Origin: Yamagishiella unicocca
Taxonomy: Eukaryota > Chlorophyta > Chlorophyceae > Chlamydomonadales > Volvocaceae
DNA length: 64,000 bases
Direction: 5' to 3'
Assembly: GCA_003116995.1 (NCBI GenBank)
Contig: BDSL01000122.1
Location: 124,001-188,000, forward strand
Below the pieces are notes generated by a model. It was not told the origin of the DNA, made no database searches, and saw only the letters and a program-made list of their open reading frames with translations. The position numbers were made by a program, and so were the translations under genes. Positions 44,401 to 53,869 of the stretch are shown here, piece after piece (positions within the stretch are counted from its first letter, which is position 1; each line of letters starts with the position of its first letter).

Positions 44401-47400
44401 CGCCGCCACCTGCCGTACCACCTCGGGTCGCGTCACGGTGCGGACGAAGCGGTCGGTCTCGATGCCGATGGGGAAAATTCCCACCCGGGTGAGGGACCCG
44501 CCGGGGGTCTCCACCCCTTGACAGCGGACCGGCAAGAGAGGGGTGCAGGCGGGGGGAGGGAAGGGAGGGAGGGGTTTGCCGCTGTGGCCGCCGATAATCC
44601 AACCCTACGGAAGCATCTTTGCCCGAGCCATCCCCAGCCCCTCGACCATCCACCCAACCACCTACCCAACCACCCAACCACTCACCCTCCGGTGTGCCCT
44701 CCAGCCCCAGAATGCGCGTGCACGAGGATATGAAGTGGCGGGCGTAGTCGTAGGTGTGGAAGCCAACCAGGTCGGCGGCGAGCACACCGCGGAGCACCTG
44801 TGTAGGGTCGGCGGGTCGGTAAGTCGGTTAGTCGGTGTCGGTTAGTCGGTAAGTCGGTAAGTTGGTCAGTAGGGGAGCGACATGGTCGCCCCCCCCGGCG
44901 CCCCGGGGGCCTTCTGCTGGCCCCCTGCCCACCTGCTCCCTGACCGGCAGTGAGCGGTAGAACTCGGAGGAGGGGAAGGGCGTGTGCAGGAAGAAGCCCA
45001 CCTTCATCTGGGGGTGGGGAACGGGGGAGGGGGGAGGGAAGTGTGTATGGGTGGGGTTAGGAACAGAGGGAGAGGACGAGACTGGCGTCGGAGGCTGGGT
45101 ACGACAGTGGTGGAGCAGAGAGCGCGTTGGTGACCCAGCTGGGGGGCAGTTCCATTGTTGGGGAGCCAAGAGCCAACCCTGAACCCCCAAAACCCAAACC
45201 CAAACCCAAACAATTAAACTCAAACCCAAACCCAAACCCAAACAATTAAACCCAAAACCCAAAACCCAAAACCCACCCACCGGGGGTACCGCCCTCCTGA
45301 GCAGCTCCGGCAGTAGCATGAGGTGGTAGTCATGCACCCACACCACGTCCTGCAGCCGGTATGCCGCCAGAACAGCCCCCGCGAACAGCCCGTTAGCCTC
45401 CTGTGCGGGCATCCATGGGGTACGGCACGGCGCGGTACGACATTGTACGGAGCCTGGTATGGACGAGACATCATCGGGCAGCTAGCAGCTAGCGCGCCGC
45501 CAACTGCTGCGCCGCCAACTGACAACGCGTCAAAACAACCGGCAACCGCACCTGGTATGCCGCCCACTGCTGCTCCAGTGTGCCCTGCTCCGCCATGCGC
45601 TGCCAGACCTCCAGGGACGGCGGCGAGTAGTGGAACAGCTGCCACAGCACGCTGTTGCAGAAGCCGTTGTAGTACAGGTCCATCTGTGAGTGGACGCGGC
45701 CGGGTCGGCGCGGCCGTACAGCAGCAGTACGGCAGCAGTGGCTACTCGGGTGGCGGGTCGGGTGGCTGGGGCGGCTACTGCCTCTTAACACTCCTGACCG
45801 AGCACCCCCACCAATTTCTGGCTCTTTTCAACTCACCAAACCCTCCCTGAAGCCCTCAACGGAGCACCCCCCAACGCCTCCGAAACCCTCCGAAACCAAA
45901 CCCCACCCGCCGTACCATTTCGGGCTCCAGCCACACCGGGTGGTACCCCCCTTCTTGCAGCAGCGAGCCCAGCTGCTCGCGATCTCGTCCCGGGGGAACC
46001 CACACGCCTGTGTGTATGGCGGTGTGGGCGAGAAGACCCGGTTACACGACATAGGAAACGGAGGGCAGACACTAGCCGGCGAATAGGTGTCGGACATGTG
46101 GTTGTGTTGGGGAGGGGTGGGGGTAATGAAGGGGGGAGGGGAGAGGCGGGGAGGGGGGGACCAATGGACTGGCAGCTATGACAGCTGGCGCAGCTGTCGT
46201 ACACGCCGCTGCGGGCACCCCTCCCACCCCGCCGGCAACCTCAAAAGAGTATCCGAACGTGTACCGCCCCCTCATCCGAACGTGTACCGCCCCCTCATCC
46301 GAACGTGTACCGCCCCCTCATCCGAACGTGTACCGCCCCTCATCCGAACGTGTACCGCCCCCTCATCCGAACGTGTACCGCCCCCTCATCCGAACGTGTA
46401 CCGCCCCTCATCCGAACGTGTACCGCCCCCTCATCCGAACGTGTACCGCCCCCTCATCCGAACGTGTACCGCCCCCTCATCCGAACGTGTACCGCCCCCT
46501 CATCCGAACGTGTACCGCCCCCTCATCCGAACGTGTACCGCCCCCTCATCCGAACGTGTACCGCCCCCTCATCCGAACGTGTACCGCCCCCTCATCCGAA
46601 CGTGTACCGCCCCCTCATCCGAACGTGTACCGCCCCCTCATCCGAACGTGTACCGCCCCCTCATCCGAACGTGTACCGCCCCCTCATCCGAACGTGTACC
46701 GCCCCCTCATCCGAACGTGTACCGCCCCCTCATCCGAACGTGTACCGCCCCCTCATCCGAACGTGTACCGCCCCCTCATCCGAACGTGTACCGCCCCCTC
46801 ATCCGAACGTGTACCGCCCCCTCATCCGAACGTGTACCGCCCCCTCATCCGAACGTGTACCGCCCCCTCATCCGAACGTGTACCGCCCCCTCATCCGAAC
46901 GTGTACCGCCCCCTCATCCGAACGTGTACCGCCCCCTCATCCGAACGTGTACCGCCCCCTCATCCGAACGTGTACCGCCCCCTCATCCGAACGTGTACCG
47001 CCCCCTCATCCGAACGTGTACCGCCCCCTCATCGAAGTAATCCTCTCTTCCCCTCCTGTGCCAGAACACGGGTTTCCTCGTCCCCCACCCCACCACCCCC
47101 CTCGGTTTGTCGGCAGTGGATTCGCGGATTCTCTTATCAAACCCCCACCGCATCCACGGGTCTTCCTCGAAACCCCCCACCGCACCAGGCCAACCGATCC
47201 ACACTGTCTGGTAGTGTCCCACTCCACGCAGCGCCGAAGCCAGCCCGCCGGCGCTAGCCTTCCGAGCCAGATGCCGGAGGCGCGGTGAGGGGGAAGGGCG
47301 CGGGTAGGGGGGGAGGATGAGGGCGGGGAGGTTGCCAGGGGTTAGGGTTTTGCGCCGTTGGCTGGCATTGGGGTTCGGACGGCAAGTGTGACAGCCAGCA

Positions 47401-48373
47401 ACAGTGGGTCGGGGGCGCCATAAAGTACCCAACCACCAACCACCAACCACCACCAGCAACAACAACAACAGCATCAACGGCACCCCACCAGCAGCGCAGC
47501 AGCACCGCACGCTGACCTGAAGCTGCCAGCCGCCCCCGGCGTCCCGACCGCACGTGACCGGAAGCCGGTTGGCAACCACCACCAACCGAAAAGTCGGCGG
47601 TTCCGGAGCTGCTGCAGCGGCCTCCGGCGCCGCGTCCACAGCAGCCGCGCAGTACGGCGGCTCCTCCTCCGAAACCGCCTCGTGTACGGTATCCAGTGCA
47701 GAGGTCGCGTCGGCCGCCGACTCAAAGACCTGGCTGCGGCTGCGGCGGAATCGTTTCTCAAGCAACCTATCTGGGGACGTGGGGGACGACGCGGGGGGAG
47801 GGGAGGTCGCATGAAACCCATGGGCCATAAACAGCGAGAAAGAAAGAAACCCTAGAAGGAAACGGTTTTGAACATGCCGTTTGCAGTTGCAAGCCGCGCG
47901 AGCGGGGTAACAATAAAAGAACCGGTAACGCGACTGGGGAAATGTAGTGAGGTAAGGGTGGGAGTGGGCGTGGGAGTGGGAGTGGAAGTGAGGATGGGAG
48001 GGTTCGGGCTATTGTGGGGGGAGGGGGAGGGGGTGGGCGACGGAGGTGCACAGCAAGGGGGGGCGGGTATCGTGTACCGGTAAAGCAAGGGCAGTCGTGA
48101 GCTCTTTCCTCATCCGCCGCAAACCCTCGCCGACCCAGCCCTGTCCCCCGCTACTGCCGCCCATGCAGGCTGCAGCTACTGCCATTCGATCGGCTGCTGC
48201 AGCTCACCGACGCGAGACAGAAGGGGCAGCGAGGGGGAGCGTGGAGGCAGCAGGTTTCGGAGCGGCGTCAGTGGGGGTGAGCCGATGTGACTGGGGCCGG
48301 GGGCCGCCGAGACCTCCGGCACCGGCGCGAGGGAGGCCCTGCTCTTGCCATCTTCACTCCTCCAACGTCGCAT
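38272..48373 (-). CDS. TPS: Class II trehalose-6-phosphate synthase/phosphatase-like protein
   Basis: Twenty-two exons, minus strand: 48373-48208, 47770-47517, 47258-47186, 46007-45916, 45683-45552, 45400-45281, 45007-44933, 44797-44686, 44516-44374, 43828-43727, 43546-43482, 43246-43084, 42727-42611, 42524-42393, 42153-42058, 41834-41731, 41547-41460, 40954-40550, 40157-40019, 39879-39773, 39575-39117, 38823-38272. All phases agree; 1231 residues. The GT20 synthase domain (about 117-612) keeps VVVANRLP, SAGGL, WIGWPG, WVHDYHL (259), FFLHTPFPSSE, GVDRLDMVKGIP with Arg396 and Lys401, and DGMNLVSYEY. The HAD phosphatase domain follows (from about 615) but motif I DxDGT reads GYSAT (635-639) and the metal motif reads GHLSPRDED, so phosphatase activity is unlikely. 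It carries a (PPEEGQ)9 insert, an Ala/Thr tract and a Gln/Gly-rich tail. A sugar-phosphate sensor role is inferred. Confidence 0.93.
39068..39105 (+). repeat. dispersed repeat family C, TPS intron 21 copy
   Basis: CCAGTCGCGTTATCGGGTCT then TAATTGTAACCCCCC; it differs from the family core at a few bases. It lies just after the 5' splice site of the last TPS intron, antisense to the gene. Confidence 0.6.
40679..40840 (-). repeat. 18-bp coding tandem repeat, (PPEEGQ)9
   Basis: Nine near-perfect 18-bp copies within TPS exon 18 encode PPEEGQ repeated. They sit directly after ENGVWVRQ, at the point where phosphatase domains of this family continue with the cap region. The reading frame is preserved and the only variation is synonymous. 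Confidence 0.95.
40950..41190 (-). repeat. duplicated 3' splice-site region in TPS intron 17
   Basis: The sequence around the acceptor of exon 18 recurs three times further into the intron. TCCTGATCAGGCAGCGGTGG occurs at about 40953 and 40988. A diverged copy with TCCTGATCAGGCATGC is at 41128. A fourth, GGTAGAGGGATCTTAATGAG at 41165, also copies the first bases of the exon. Confidence 0.8.
41230..41455. repeat. CCACC-rich tandem repeats in TPS intron 17
   Basis: Nested units of CCCACCTCCACC and CCCCATTGTAACCCCACCA, a minisatellite-like array filling most of the intron between exons 17 and 18. Confidence 0.85.
42268..42310. repeat. 11-bp tandem repeat in TPS intron
   Basis: About four copies of CAGCACCCAGC in the intron 5' of exon 15, directly before a family A element at 42330-42355. 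Confidence 0.85.
42330..42355 (+). repeat. dispersed intronic repeat family A, TPS intron 14 copy
   Basis: GCATCCACGGGTCTTCCTCG followed by AAACCC. Antisense to the TPS gene. Confidence 0.8.
42949..43050 (+). repeat. two tandem copies of dispersed repeat family C
   Basis: CCAGTCGAGTTACCGGTTCT then TTACCTGTAACCCCCC (42950-42980), and a second copy with GCCGAGTCAACGGTTCTTTT and CTGTAACCCCC (43016-43048). Both are in TPS intron 12, antisense to the gene. Confidence 0.75.
43685..43718 (+). repeat. dispersed repeat family D, copy 1
   Basis: CCCTATGTCGTGCAACCAGG then TGTTCTCACCCCCGC, in TPS intron 10. Near-identical to 44193-44226. Confidence 0.8.
44193..44308 (+). repeat. repeat families D and B joined
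   Basis: CCCTATGTCGTGCAACCAGG (family D) is followed at 44249 by the GGACCACCGCCTTCACCGCC segment and at 44270-44308 by the family B core with GGCCGTGGATTCGCGGATTC. D and B may therefore be two ends of one longer element. In TPS intron 9. Confidence 0.75.
45186..45275. repeat. telomere-like CCCAAA/CCCAAAA repeats
   Basis: Runs of CCCAAA and CCCAAAA broken twice by CAATTAAA, in TPS intron 6 next to the 5' splice site. Similar to, but not the same as, the algal telomere unit TTTTAGGG. Confidence 0.85.
46025..46068 (-). repeat. dispersed repeat family D, inverted copy
   Basis: Contains GAAGACCCGGTTACACGACA and TAGGAAACGGAGGGCAGAC, the reverse complement of family D plus its upstream flank, in TPS intron 3 and sense to the TPS gene. 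A partial relative lies at 43915-43965. Confidence 0.7.
46254..47033. repeat. 23-bp minisatellite, 34 copies
   Basis: Thirty-four head-to-tail copies of a 23-bp unit that contains CGAACGTGTACCGCCCC and ends CTCATC. Two copies near the left end (about 46320 and 46390) lack one C; apart from these I see no variation. It fills most of TPS intron 3. The unit has no stop in any plus-strand frame, so long artificial frames arise there. Confidence 0.98.
47101..47178 (+). repeat. repeat families B and A adjacent
   Basis: Family B (CGGCAGTGGATTCGCGGATT, then CTCTTATCAAACCCCC) at 47101-47140 followed at once by family A (GCATCCACGGGTCTTCCTCG, AAACC) at 47151-47178. They sit between the 23-bp array and TPS exon 3. 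Confidence 0.8.
47911..47946 (-). repeat. dispersed repeat family C, inverted copy
   Basis: AAAAGAACCGGTAACGCGAC followed by TGGGGAAATG, the reverse complement of the family C core. In TPS intron 1, sense to the gene. Confidence 0.75.
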
Positions 48374-48932
48374 TTAGGACTTGACTACGCGGACGAAAGC
48401 GTCGGCGAGGACGAACGCTTGGGAGCGGCCTTGGAAAGCAGCGGACGGTGTCCCGTGGGTCGGCGCCGACGCCGCGTCGGCTGGGGCCGGGACGGCGGGC
48501 GGTGCTGAAGCTCCCGGGCCGCGATGTTCGGTGGTTGTCTAAGGACTAACTTGTTGGAAATCGGAATGAGCGGCTCCCAGAAGAGGCACCGAATGACCTT
48601 CCGGGGAGTCCTTGGTGACAAAGCGCGGCTGTCAAAATTCGTGAGTCCACGTGTAAAACTACTTATGCGCGGTCGCGGCGGTAACGATTGCACGGTGTTG
48701 CGAAATGATACCAGGTTCGGTGTGAAAAACATGAAGCGTGTCTCAGTCCGCGTTGTGTCAGGTGTCGCGTTCAAAAGCCGTAAGCTGTCGTATAAGCGTG
48801 CCGGAAGCCTCAAATCTGATCTCCTGCCTCGCGCCCGCGCCTCATGGCGGCCCGAGGGCTTTGCCCAGCAACAATAGCATCAGCAGCGGAGGTAGCAGCG
48901 GTCAGGGCTGCTCGCCTGCAAACCTGGCCGCC

Positions 48933-49152
48933 GGCCCTGCGCAGCAAGGACGAGGGTCGCGATTGAAAGGTGGCCCCCGCTGCGCCCGGAAGTGAAGCCT
49001 TTCACTCAAACTCTGGCGTCGGGCATTGCCCAGCCTGTTGGCAGACATACCGCCCTCAGTCGCCCCACCACGGTCGGCCCAACGCTGTCGTCGCCACCCA
49101 CTGCGAGTGCAGAACTTCCTTCATTAAGGCAGCAGGTCCTCCCCGGGTCCTG
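48933..49152 (+). repeat. duplicated block X, copy 1
   Basis: A 220-bp segment repeated without indels and with only about four substitutions at 54735-54954 (direct orientation). It contains TTTCACTCAAACTCTGGCGT and AAGGCAGCAGGTCCTCCCCG. No coding function is recognised. The second copy lies about 1 kb beyond the 3' end of the DeSI gene. Confidence 0.95.
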
Positions 49153-49578
49153 ACCATGACACGCACCGTGTGTTCCCGCCAAGCAATAATACCCGTGTTC
49201 CCAACGGTTCCCCGGCTCATATAATTCGCATGGATGCCCGGCAACGACGATTATGGTGTGTTGTCTACCGTGGGCCCCTCAGCTCTGTCAGCCGGCACCT
49301 CGCAGATGATTTCCATGTAACCCGCACGTTGGTTTGCTAAGCAACGCTCTGGCCTTCCACGACAAGGGCATGTCGGTTGGCGCTTCGCGGTACTGACCAT
49401 GCGGCATGCGCCCGGAATTGGCGCATGCAATCAATTAATGTTGGCTTCCTCTTACTCTTCTGTCAAGCCGGTGAAACGGCCCTGCTGCTGTTGTCACACA
49501 CGCGGCTAAGCAACCGGCCTTTACGGATTTAAGGGGGCCCCGCCCTTTTTCCGGCTTTGAGGAAGCCGACACCCGTTG

Positions 49579-50044
49579 TTGGCAAAGGCACGAGTTGTTT
49601 GTCGTACGCCGACGTTGTTCACGGGGTACAGGGGTAGAGAGGCGAGAAAGGAACATGCCCAAGACAGGTCGGTGCGTGTGTGTGGGTGAGTGGGTTGATT
49701 TGTTACTGCCAAGCTGTGCGCAAACAGCTGGATGTGTGGCGTGGTTGCAGCAATCTACGGCGAAGCGCGTCTCGGTGCCCCGAGCCCTGACTCACCAGCA
49801 AGGGGGGCAGCGCCATCACCACCGCCACCACGACCACCACCACCAGCTGCTGCTGCTGCGCCGGCGTCATTCGCGCCCGCGCCCGCGCTTGCGGCGGCAG
49901 CACCAGTTGGGGCGGTGGCCGGCTTGCTGGGGCCCGCGCCCTCCGCCGACCCCTGCTGCTGCTGCTGTGCTGCGCCTGCTGTGGCCCCGCGCCCCTGGGA
50001 CCACGCCTGTGGCACCCAGCTACCCGGCTGCTGCTGCTGCTGTG
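49579..50044 (-). pseudogene. duplicated block Y: fragment of DeSI gene (intron 4 and part of exon 4)
   Basis: About 465 bases nearly identical to 58044-58516 inside the DeSI-like gene and in the same orientation. It includes the end of intron 4, the 5' splice site, and the exon-4 part coding the Gln/Ala/Gly-rich tail (QQQGSAEGAGPSKPATAPTG). It lacks the PPPDE domain, the other exons and a start, so it cannot make the protein. Small changes such as GGGGDGAAPLAG for GGGGGGAAPPAG are visible. The right breakpoint falls in a CTG run. The intron is kept, so this arose at the DNA level, not by retroposition. Confidence 0.9.
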
Positions 50045-50046
50045 GG

Positions 50047-50084
50047 TGGTAATTGTTTAAGACACGTAGTCTCGTCGGGGTGGG
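50047..50084 (+). repeat. 38-bp direct repeat Z, left copy
   Basis: Starts TGGTAATTGTTTAAGACACG and ends GTCGGGGTGGG. The right copy at 54699-54736 differs at one base. The two bracket 4.6 kb that contains the whole LRR gene. Confidence 0.92.
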
Positions 50085-50897
50085 GCCGGGTGTGCCCGGA
50101 AAAGCACGGGTTTAGTTATTGATCGGATAAGTGATGCATGTAAACATGCACGAGCTACACGTTATTCGGGTTTACTAAGTAAAACGTAAAGAAAGGGTAA
50201 AGGTACTAAACGGAAAGATCTAGGTATCGGCTTAGGGTAAAGTTCTAAGAGTAGGAAACGGAGTGGGCATCTGGGCAAAGGGCATGCGAGATGTGCAAGG
50301 TGCCAAGCAATACATATGCACAGTGCGGGGGCAAGGCACGTCACGACGCGTTTCGGCCTTGCCAAAGGGCCTCACCAGTCGACTTTAGCACAAGTGCCGT
50401 ATGCAAGTGCAACCCAGTTCCCAACGCAACCCTGCCCTCGGAGTTCTGTTTACGGCGTGGACTTACATGCGGTCGGGGTCTCGGAGGTGACGAATAGCTG
50501 TAGTCGTAGGTGAGTGATCTGGGTCAGCGTTTTGATCTACGTTTGCGTCGGCCTGGTCGGTCTGCCGTCTCTGCTGCATTGCTGTAGTCGAACCATCAGC
50601 GGGCGTGAGTCGGTGCGGCACCGACCTGTGTGGTGCGGACCTGCAGTACGGCATCCGCCGACCTGATGGGTGCCTGGGTTCTACCTGCCGCTGCGCGGCG
50701 AAGCCATGATCGACGGCGCACGGCGCCGTGTTGCTGGGATATCCGTCGTTGAGAAGATGATAGCACGTCTGCTCGGTTCATAAGCGTTCCCTGCTGCCTG
50801 TTATGCCCTTCCAAAAGAAGGTTTGTGAGCATGTACGGCAGCCAACAATTAGGACCCTATCGTCTCAGGCGCTCAGCAATATCTTTTCGATAACTAG

Positions 50898-53869
50898 ATG
50901 ACCAACAGTAATCGAATAGGAAGAATGGCACATACCGTCGGTACCCTTGATAGCTTTGTAGGAAGGCAAGGCGAGCCCGGGGACTCAACACAAGCAACCC
51001 ATTTCGCAGCAGTTCTTTCTCTGATAGTTAATAACCTTGACTTTAGGCTGGATTTGGATTTGGATTCGAGGCATGCCCTGAGGAAGACGTGTCGTGCTGC
51101 TCGCGATGCGCATGATATGTGCGCGCGTGGAGTGAAGCTTGCCAAACCTACACACGTGGTCAGGGATGGCGAACCTGCATGGCAACCTCCATCCCCTGAG
51201 GCCATTGAGGCGACAATTCAGGGCGCTGTGGCGCGAGGCTGCCGTCCCACGTCGGTGGAGATCGCGCTTCCCTGGTCCGACCATGAGGCAATCTCCCACA
51301 GAGAGAGGCGCGCGTAAGTGGAAAGTGGTACCTGAAAGAGTTAAGGATTGGTTCTTCAACGCTCTTCCTGCTGCAGGATGAACTTCCTGGCAAACTTGGC
51401 CCCCGCTGGCTCCGTCGCCGACCTCTACATCAGTGGACACACGCCACTCACCTGTGACGTGGCCACCGCCATATCAAGCATGAGCCCCAAGCTGAAGTGC
51501 CTTTGGGTTACGTACGGCTTCGATGTTTCCGGGGAGAATGATCCAAGACCGCCACGACCCACTCCGGGCGATGTCGACCATGCCACAGCCTCCGCGAGGC
51601 TGCTGCTGCAGTTGGTGGGCCCGAGGTTGACGGACCTCCATCTTGTGCCTGACGGGCGCCACTGGCCCGCTCGAGCCCTGGACTCCCTGTCGTACTGTAC
51701 GGCGCTGACTAAGCTCAAGCTGCGCTGCAACTTGCCTGAGGGCGGCCCCGAGGACGGCTTGGCCGGTGAGTAGTCCGTCGCGACGTGCCCCCGGCACTAT
51801 GTCAGCAGACCGGTGGAAAGGTGTGAAGCAAGGGTTACCTGATCACCCTGCGAAGCTGGCAGCAGGCGGTTGCTTGCAAACTGGCTACAGACCCTAACCG
51901 CTGCAACGGCCTCACAGCATCAAGCGGAATGTGCATGGGTACATGGACGGGGTGATGCTCCCAGCAGCGCAGGGATGCTGCTTTGCACTTTGTCGTCGTA
52001 GTCCCAGACTGTAGGCAAACCGCCTTACGGTCTGTGCATTGCCACGGGTTGAAAGCTCCTGATTTGTCGCAGCACCGAAATACTGACCCAATAATTAATG
52101 GCCCACCATCCTTTCCCACAACATACCTATCGTACCCCGCAGCCGAGCTGGCCCTGCTGCTAACCCTCTCCAAGCTGACCTCGCTCCGAGACCTGGAACT
52201 CATCGGAGGCGCCCTTCCGTCCTACAACGCGTCGGAGCGGTTGGAGAGGGCTCCCACCTTTGGTGCCTGCCTGTCCAGCCTGACAGCCCTCACGCGCTTG
52301 GAGATGAGCCTGGACTCCCTGCAGCACTTCAGGCGCGTCGTCGCAGATATTCCGGAAAGTGATGAGCAGTATCTGGATTTTGAGCTGGGCGAGCTCGAGT
52401 CAGAGGGCAGGGTGGCCGAGGCGGCGCAGCTGCGCGCTGCGGCAGCTGCGGAGTGGCGCTCGTTGATGGCGGCGGTGCGCTGCATGCCCGAGCTGCGTGT
52501 GCTGCGAACACCCGCCCTGGCTGCTGCTGCTGACCTGGCGGCGCTGACGACGCTGACTCACCTGCGCGTTGGCAGCATATCGCTGCCGCCACCGCCCGCC
52601 CTGTGCAAGCTGCCGCCGCAGCTACAGCGGCTGGACACACATGCAATGCAGACACCGGACCTGGTCGCCACACTGCGGCCAACACCCCGGGCGGATGAAT
52701 CCAAACCAGGGCGCAGGTTAGAGTTGAGGGTTGGCGGCTCACATGCGGAACATGACGATGCACCCTGGTGCCTCAGTTTCACAGAGGAAGATGTGGACGA
52801 GGATGGGCGGCTAACCATACGCGCAGCCTCCACCATGCGCAGAGCCGTTGAAGCCTTGCAGCAGTTTGACTATTACAGCATTCGGCCGGGTCAGCTCGGC
52901 ATATGCATTGCAGCGGCCAGTGCCGACGATCTTGCGGTGCTGCCACCACCGCGACCAGCCCCTGGGGCTGATGATGAGGCCGGCGGTGGTGGCAGCCACT
53001 GCGCCAGCTGGCTGGGCGAACTGGCGGTGCTGCACCCTGCCTTACTGGTGCTGTGGCGCCTGGCGCTGCCGTCTCGTGACTTGCTGGCGCTGTCGAGGTG
53101 CATGGCGGGGATCCAGGTGGGTAGCACGGGTGCCGTACCCATGTGCCGCGGAGCCCAACCTTGCTCTGAAAGGTTGCAGTAATGGGCCCGGAATGGACTC
53201 GCATGGATCCGGGCGGAAGGCGCCGTTCGCGCGCGCCCTGTCAGTCGACCTGACCTGTTACTGGACCTGACCTGCCGCCGGACCTGATCCATCCGTCCTG
53301 GCTATTGGTGTGTTGCCTCATGCCCGGTGTCGGCTGGCCCCATGGCCGGTCAGGTGCGAGTGCATTGCCCCCATGCCTCGTAGTTCCGCCCACCCATATG
53401 TCGTGCCTCACTGCCGCCTGTCACTACCTGAGCCCTTCCCCCTCGCCCACTGCCCTTCCAGATCCTCGACCTGTCTGGGTGCAGCTACAGCGTGTCGTCA
53501 CTGCCGCTACTAGTCGGCATGAGCAAGCTTGAGAAGCTGCATATGGACTATGACGACTGGAGTTGGCCCGACGGAGGATACTCCGAGCACAAAAAGGACA
53601 TCATCGGGGCGGCGTTTCTGGGCCTTCTTGCGCCCGTTGGTGCCGCCCGGTCTGCAGATGAGGGCAACGAGCGGGCTGGAGCGGCAACTCACGTGCTGAT
53701 TCCACTTCCACGGCTCAAGCTGGTCAATGTGGACTGCGATGCGCCGACTCCCACCCCCGAGTTCCTGGAGGGTGCCCTGTCCGACGTGCGAGGGGAGCTG
53801 CCGCGGCGGGGTCCGAACCCGCCGAGTCTGAACATTGGTTGGTTCGAACATGCGCGTTGGCTGCTGTGA
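50898..53869 (+). CDS. Leucine-rich-repeat protein with F-box-like N-terminus
   Basis: Four exons: 50898-51313, 51377-51765, 52143-53116 and 53462-53869, with phases in agreement, 728 residues. An F-box-like segment lies near residues 38-75 (VLSLIVNNLDFRLDL, HALRKTCRAARD). Leucine-rich-repeat pieces follow: LLLQLVGPRLTDLHLVPDG, LSYCTALTKLKLRC, LLLTLSKLTSLRDLELIGG, CLSSLTALTRLEMSLDSL, MPELRVLRT, LTTLTHLRVGSISL, QILDLSGCSYSVSSLPLL and GMSKLEKLHMDYDDWSW. There is no signal peptide or membrane helix. It looks like the large LRR families of volvocine algae, whose functions are mostly unknown; a substrate-binding role in ubiquitin ligation is only a guess. The gene lies between 38-bp direct repeats and next to duplicated DNA. 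Confidence 0.8.

Larger units (their letters stand above)
48374..50897. other. divergent intergenic region with DeSI-derived duplication
   Basis: Lies between the TPS start (-) and the LRR gene start (+). It contains duplicated blocks X (48933-49152), Y (49579-50044) and Z (50047-50084), described separately. A 117-codon basic plus-strand frame at 48524-48877 has no known domain and lies where the TPS promoter should be. The remainder is AT-richer and shows nothing recognisable. Confidence 0.5.

Noticed and set aside
46254..47033. CRISPR-like array
   Set aside because: The units are contiguous with no spacers, and the genome is eukaryotic.
46087..47288. Open frames of 317-359 codons over the 23-bp array
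   Set aside because: The 23-bp unit has no stop in any plus-strand frame, so the frames are a by-product of the minisatellite. They are antisense to a TPS intron.
49755..50015. 86-codon minus-strand frame as an independent gene
   Set aside because: It is the duplicated tail-coding part of DeSI exon 4 without a start or catalytic domain.
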